DNA of 64,000 nucleotides, from the NCBI GenBank assembly GCA_034521445.1, contig JAXHMM010000006.1:124001-188000 (forward strand), written 5' to 3'. Source of the DNA: Balneolaceae bacterium. GTDB taxonomy: Bacteria; Bacteroidota; Rhodothermia; Balneolales; Balneolaceae. The notes beneath the pieces are model-generated. The model worked only from the letters and a program-made list of their open reading frames with translations, did not search any database and had not been told where the DNA came from. Shown one piece after another: positions 60,351-64,000 of this stretch; within the stretch, counting starts at the first letter, position 1; every line of letters starts with the position of its first letter. The translations under genes and the position numbers were made by a program.

Positions 60351-61448
60351 CTATCTGTTGAGGAAGGGGGGCTTTTGTACCGTGGCTTCGGCCGTCCTGT
60401 TCCGTATACCTATATATAGGGTGTCGCCCTCGGAGGCGTGGTCCAGGCTGACATAACCCATGCCGATGTTGGTGCCGAGGGTGATGGAGCGCGAACCGCT
60501 GGTCACCTCCCCGATGATCTCCCCGCCGGCGTCCAGGATGGGGTAGCCCTTGCGGGGGATGGAACGCGGATCGTCGACCACGAAGCCCACCAGCCTGCGT
60601 CGGAGACCCTCCTCCTTCATGCGCTGCAGCGCCTTCCGGCCAATGAAATCACCTGCCTCCAGCCTGGTAAGCCAGCCCAGGCGCGCCTCCAGGGGGTTGG
60701 TGGTTTTATCAATGTCGTTGCCGTAAAGGGCGAAGCCCATCTCCAGGCGCAGGGTGTCACGGGCCCCAAGCCCGCAGGGCTCGATGCCGTACTCCTCCCC
60801 CGCCTCCATGATGGCCTCCCAGATTACTTCCGGATCGGTCTCTCCCGCGTCAAAGTAAATCTCAAACCCCTTCTCCCCGGTGTAGCCGGTAGCCGAGAGT
60901 ATCACCCCGTCGAAGCCCGCAAAATTGCCCGTCTCAAAGCTGTAGAAGGAGATGTCCTCCAGGTCGGTGCCGGTGAGCTTCTGCAGGGTTTTTACCGAAT
61001 CGGGGCCCTGTACCGCCAGCAGGCAGTAGTCGCCCGAGCGGTCGGTGACCTCGGCGTCAAAGTCGTTGTGGGAGGTCACCCATTCCAGGTCCTTCTCAAT
61101 GTTGGAGGCATTCACCACCAGCATGTATCGTCCCTCGGCCAGCATATAGACAATCAGATCGTCCACGATGCCCCCGTCCTCGTAGCACATGCAGGTGTAC
61201 TGCGCCTTGCCCGGTGAGAGCCTGGTGACATCGTTGACCGTCAGGTACTGAATGAGCTCACCCGCGCCGTCTCCCTCCACGAAAAACTCGCCCATATGGG
61301 AGACGTCGAAGACACCCACCTTTTCACGTACGGCATGGTGCTCGGCCTTGATGCTCTCGTACTGCACCGGCATGTCAAAGCCGCCGAAATCGATGATCTT
61401 GGCGTCGGCTTTTTCGTGGATCCGGTAAAAGGGCGTGCGCTTGGGCAT
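60351..61448 (-). CDS. gcvT: Glycine cleavage system T protein (aminomethyltransferase)
   Basis: A 365-residue folate-dependent enzyme that takes the aminomethyl group from H protein and gives methylene-tetrahydrofolate and ammonia. Visible are [106 protein letters not shown] and [18 protein letters not shown]. Length and C terminus ([10 protein letters not shown]) are standard. The H and P proteins are not in the window. It heads the comB-ftsK-lolA-flippase run and is divergent from mrp. Confidence 0.97.
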   Translation of the reverse strand: MPKRTPFYRIHEKADAKIIDFGGFDMPVQYESIKAEHHAVREKVGVFDVSHMGEFFVEGDGAGELIQYLTVNDVTRLSPGKAQYTCMCYEDGGIVDDLIVYMLAEGRYMLVVNASNIEKDLEWVTSHNDFDAEVTDRSGDYCLLAVQGPDSVKTLQKLTGTDLEDISFYSFETGNFAGFDGVILSATGYTGEKGFEIYFDAGETDPEVIWEAIMEAGEEYGIEPCGLGARDTLRLEMGFALYGNDIDKTTNPLEARLGWLTRLEAGDFIGRKALQRMKEEGLRRRLVGFVVDDPRSIPRKGYPILDAGGEIIGEVTSGSRSITLGTNIGMGYVSLDHASEGDTLYIGIRNRTAEATVQKPPFLNR

Positions 61449-61642
61449 GGCTGCTGCAGGGTATGGACGTTGCTGATTCGGGCTTTGAGGCCGTATGCGG
61501 GGCCGCGGTCAAAAGCCAAAAGTTAACCATTTGGCGGTAGAATGGAGAATGAATTCTTCTCCACCGGCCGGTATTTAGCATCTCTGCCCAAATGCTTATC
61601 TTTACAAGACTGCAACCATCATAGCCAAGAGCACTTTTTTTC

Positions 61643-62800
61643 ATGTCCATCAACAAGCAGCAGGTACGTTCGGCCCTGACCCACGTCATCCACCCGGAGA
61701 ACGAAAAGGACCTCGTCTCCCTCGATATGATTGAGGACCTGATCGTGCAGGACAAGTTCATCACCTTCACCGTCGAGTTGCCGGAGAAAGACTCCGAGCT
61801 GGAAGCTGAACTGAAAGAGCGCTGCGCGGAGGCGATCAAAAAGTATGTGGCCGAGGACGCGGTGCTCGACATCACCACTGCGGTAAACATCTCCAAGTGG
61901 AGCAAGGACGGGGAAGGGGAGGACGGCAAGCCGGCCTTTCCCGGCCAGGGCCACCGTGAAAAACAGCAGGAGGAGCCGCAGGAGATCCTGGGCGGGGTGG
62001 AAAACATCATCGCCGTGGCCTCGGGCAAGGGCGGCGTGGGCAAATCCACCGTGGCCGTCAACCTGGCCTGCGGACTGGCCCGTACCGGCGCCAAGGTGGG
62101 CCTGCTGGATACCGACATCTACGGGCCAAGCATCCCGACGATGATGGACGCCCACGAGCGCCCCAACATCACCACGCGCAAAAAACTCATTCCGCTCAAG
62201 AAGCACGGCGTGCATTTCCTCTCCATGGGACTGCTGGTGGATCCCGACCAGGCTATGATCTGGCGCGGACCCATGGTGACCAGCGCCGTCAAGCAGTTCA
62301 TGCAGGAGGTGGAGTGGGGCGAGCTCGACTACATGGTGCTTGACCTGCCCCCGGGCACCGGCGACGTGCAGCTCACCATCGTGCAGACCGTGCCGCTGAC
62401 CGGCGCCATCGTGGTCTCCACGCCCCAAAACGTGGCCCTGGACGACGCCCGCAAGGGAGTGGCCATGTTCAAGAAGGTGAACGTACCCGTGCTGGGCATC
62501 GTGGAGAACATGGCCTGGTTCACCCCGCCGGAACTTCCCGACAAGAAGTACTACCTCTTCGGCAAACACGGCGCCCGCAACCTGGCCGAGCGCATGGGCA
62601 TCAACTTCCTGGGCGAGATTCCCATCGAGGAGAAACTGCGCGAAAGTGGCGACGAAGGCCGGCCCATCGTGCTGCAGGAGGAAGACTCCCTCTCCAAAAA
62701 AGCTTTTATGGAGATCTCCCAGAACACCATTCAACAGCTCGCCATCCGCAGGGAGGATCAGGCGCCCACCCAGAAGGTGGATATCAAGATCAAGCCCTAG
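61643..62800 (+). CDS. mrp: Mrp/NBP35-family iron-sulfur carrier ATPase
   Basis: A 385-residue P-loop protein that binds and transfers Fe-S clusters. An N-terminal DUF59/MIP18-like domain (1-100) precedes the MinD/Mrp ATPase: deviant Walker A VASGKGGVGKSTVAVNLACG, then LLDTDIYGPSIPTMM, DYMVLDLPPGTGDVQLTI and PQNVALDDARKGVAMF. The usual CxxC cluster-binding site in Mrp homologues (often near VENMA.F.C..C) reads VENMAWFTPPELPDKKYYLF here without cysteines, so this may be a cysteine-less variant. Upstream, TATCTTTA (61597-61604) is one base off the promoter consensus. Confidence 0.93.
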   Translation: MSINKQQVRSALTHVIHPENEKDLVSLDMIEDLIVQDKFITFTVELPEKDSELEAELKERCAEAIKKYVAEDAVLDITTAVNISKWSKDGEGEDGKPAFPGQGHREKQQEEPQEILGGVENIIAVASGKGGVGKSTVAVNLACGLARTGAKVGLLDTDIYGPSIPTMMDAHERPNITTRKKLIPLKKHGVHFLSMGLLVDPDQAMIWRGPMVTSAVKQFMQEVEWGELDYMVLDLPPGTGDVQLTIVQTVPLTGAIVVSTPQNVALDDARKGVAMFKKVNVPVLGIVENMAWFTPPELPDKKYYLFGKHGARNLAERMGINFLGEIPIEEKLRESGDEGRPIVLQEEDSLSKKAFMEISQNTIQQLAIRREDQAPTQKVDIKIKP

Positions 62801-63846
62801 CGTCCCCGGTGACTCAGGCCCAGCAGGAAATGCCAAACCGTCAATGCCCCCAGCCGCGCCGTCTGGCCATCCCGGTCAAACTGCGGATTCACCTCGGACA
62901 GATCAAAGGAGGTTACTTTTTCGTTACGCCCCGCCAGGTAGGCCGCCGTCAGCCAGAGATCCGGCTGCAGGCCGTTGGCGCAGGGCGCGCTCACGCCCGG
63001 GGCAAAAGCCTGGTCCACCGCATCCATATCAAAGGTCACCATAAGCCGTTCAGATAGGTGGTCGTGGAAAAACTCAGGCAGCGAGCTGATGTTGGTCTCC
63101 TCCCGCAACAGACAACGTCCGCCCTGCTCGCGGATATAGTTTATATGGGCGGCAGCCGCAGCGCAAGGCTGCAGGCCTGCCACCATGTAGCGGTCACATG
63201 TACCGGAGGGATGTTCGACGGCCTGCCGGAAAGGTGATCCGGAATGGGGCATGCCTTCCTTGAGGGGGCGCACGTCGGCATGGGCATCCAGATTCAGTAT
63301 GGCAGTGTGGAGCCCTGCGGTTGCATATCCGGAAAAGTGGGCGAAGGCCGTTTCGTGTCCCCCTCCCAGAATCACCGGTACCACGCCCTTCCGAAGATAA
63401 CCGGCCACCACTTCTCCGAAGGCCTCCTGGCTTTGGGCCAGGCTCCCATCCAGCCGAAAATTACCCAGGTCGCGCGTCCGTTCCAGCAGGTGCCGGTGAT
63501 CGCCCGGAGACTCCACATCGGGGGTCATCCTGTAGAGCATGAGCCGGATGGCGTCGGGCGCTTCGGCCGCGCCGGGACGACCCCCGTTGCGGCGGACACC
63601 CTCCTCGGAGGGAAAACCCAGTATCACCGCACGCAGGTCCTTCTCGGGAAGGTCTCCGCCGGCCAGCAGGGGACCCAAGCGGGGGTCATCCCCGTCGGTA
63701 TGGGGAACCGGAATATGAGCCGAGTGGAATTTGGACATGCGGGCGTTGAAGTATGGCTGAGGTGTTTCAACGGTAAAGTACAAACCCCGGACCGCTTCCC
63801 AAAAAACCTCGTTGCGTCCAGGCCCCGCGGTTTTGAAATCAGGCAT
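62797..63846 (-). CDS. hutG: Arginase-family formimidoylglutamase-like hydrolase
   Basis: A 349-residue ureohydrolase. The manganese ligands are visible: His in ILGGGHETAFAHF, Asp-His-Asp in LNLDAHADVRPLKEG and two Asp in VTFDMDAVDQAFAPGVSAPC. The last matches the family motif SFD.D..DP..AP.....PG. The N-terminal 60 residues are an extra segment. Formimidoylglutamase (HutG, histidine degradation) is the best call, with agmatinase or a new ureohydrolase possible; no other hut genes are near. Its stop shares a CTAG palindrome with the mrp stop on the other strand (62797-62800). An ATG at 63738 is an alternative, shorter start. Confidence 0.83.
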   Translation of the reverse strand: MPDFKTAGPGRNEVFWEAVRGLYFTVETPQPYFNARMSKFHSAHIPVPHTDGDDPRLGPLLAGGDLPEKDLRAVILGFPSEEGVRRNGGRPGAAEAPDAIRLMLYRMTPDVESPGDHRHLLERTRDLGNFRLDGSLAQSQEAFGEVVAGYLRKGVVPVILGGGHETAFAHFSGYATAGLHTAILNLDAHADVRPLKEGMPHSGSPFRQAVEHPSGTCDRYMVAGLQPCAAAAAHINYIREQGGRCLLREETNISSLPEFFHDHLSERLMVTFDMDAVDQAFAPGVSAPCANGLQPDLWLTAAYLAGRNEKVTSFDLSEVNPQFDRDGQTARLGALTVWHFLLGLSHRGR

Positions 63847-63904
63847 TTATTGTCCTTATTTGAGCAGACAACAAGCGCACATCCCGCAATCCGACCCATT
63901 CGAT

Positions 63905-64000
63905 ATGCTTATCCGACGCATGGCCCTCATGATAATGTCCCTGCTGCTCATGGCAGCGTGCAGCCAGCCGCAAAAACAGGAGTCGGCCAGTTCCGCCGAC
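63905..64000 (+). CDS. N-terminus of a lipoprotein, cut by the window end
   Basis: The first 32 codons of a gene that continues past the window. A basic start (MLIRRM) and hydrophobic run (ALMIMSLLLMAAC) end in a lipobox cysteine, followed by a Gln/Ser-rich linker (SQPQKQESASSAD). The rest of the protein is not visible, so no function can be given. It is divergent from the hutG-like gene with 58 bases between the two starts. Confidence 0.6.
   Translation, partial: MLIRRMALMIMSLLLMAACSQPQKQESASSAD

Overview
The window is a gene-dense, GC-rich (roughly 60%) bacterial chromosome segment with about 60 protein genes and no rRNA, tRNA, insertion sequence, prophage or CRISPR that I can see. The gene set points to a Gram-negative member of the Bacteroidota/Rhodothermota/Balneolota side of the tree. 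Supporting signs are many outer-membrane beta-barrels and lipoproteins, a DUF5117-type zinc metalloprotease, an HU-SPOR fusion protein, ribosomal proteins S16 and L19 with long acidic tails, few Shine-Dalgarno sites, and at least two promoters with the TAnnTTTG -7 box of that lineage. I favour a Balneolales-like heterotroph, but this is inference from gene content and not a database result.

Layout. 1-4,300: two small PspB-like membrane proteins, a DivIVA-domain protein, purine nucleoside phosphorylase, an exported isoaspartyl peptidase/asparaginase and a hypothetical acidic protein. 4,400-10,500: ComEC, an AI-2E family permease, XseB and Dxs. 10,670-13,220: an ECF sigma factor, its anti-sigma factor and an exported internally duplicated protein, closed by a strong terminator. 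13,229-17,273 (minus): fabI, zinc metalloprotease, aat. 17,530-21,775: ffh and then rpsP-rimM-trmD-rplS, closed by a terminator. 21,772-24,427 (minus): uvrB and a phospholipid N-methyltransferase-like protein. 24,700-31,500: an Escherichia coli-type TyrA, TlpA thioredoxin, nitroreductase, a two-gene outer-membrane cassette and OmpA. 31,700-35,870 (minus): proline dehydrogenase, a DUF411 protein, lipoprotein TlpA and a membrane gluzincin. 35,980-46,300: a beta-solenoid repeat protein, an azurin-like cupredoxin, an orphan histidine kinase, a CoA-transferase, DinB, a PQQ-type sugar dehydrogenase with a decayed outer-membrane gene tail next to it, a lipoprotein, an FtsX-type permease and an unlisted 46-residue membrane protein. 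46,380-49,900 (minus): an NTF2-like lipoprotein, an S9 peptidase and an NmrA-like protein. 50,079-61,448 (minus): gcvT-comB-ftsK-lolA-flippase, followed by a beta-barrel, HU-like protein, HU-TM-SPOR fusion, ExbB, ExbD and TonB. 61,643-64,000: Mrp, formimidoylglutamase and the start of a lipoprotein.

The most promising system is the six-gene run at 50,079-55,176. An outer-membrane barrel without a plug domain, a tiny HU-fold protein, an HU domain tethered to the inner membrane and carrying a periplasmic SPOR domain, and a complete ExbB-ExbD-TonB motor are packed with gaps of 20 bases or less. It sits directly downstream of ftsK-lolA. I infer a trans-envelope machine that could couple nucleoid or septum position to the outer membrane. 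Other items worth checking are the dispersed 'SESPEVEE' repeat inside the coding tails of both S16 and L19, a truncated outer-membrane gene, a small membrane ORF, and the DUF411/TlpA/gluzincin operon.
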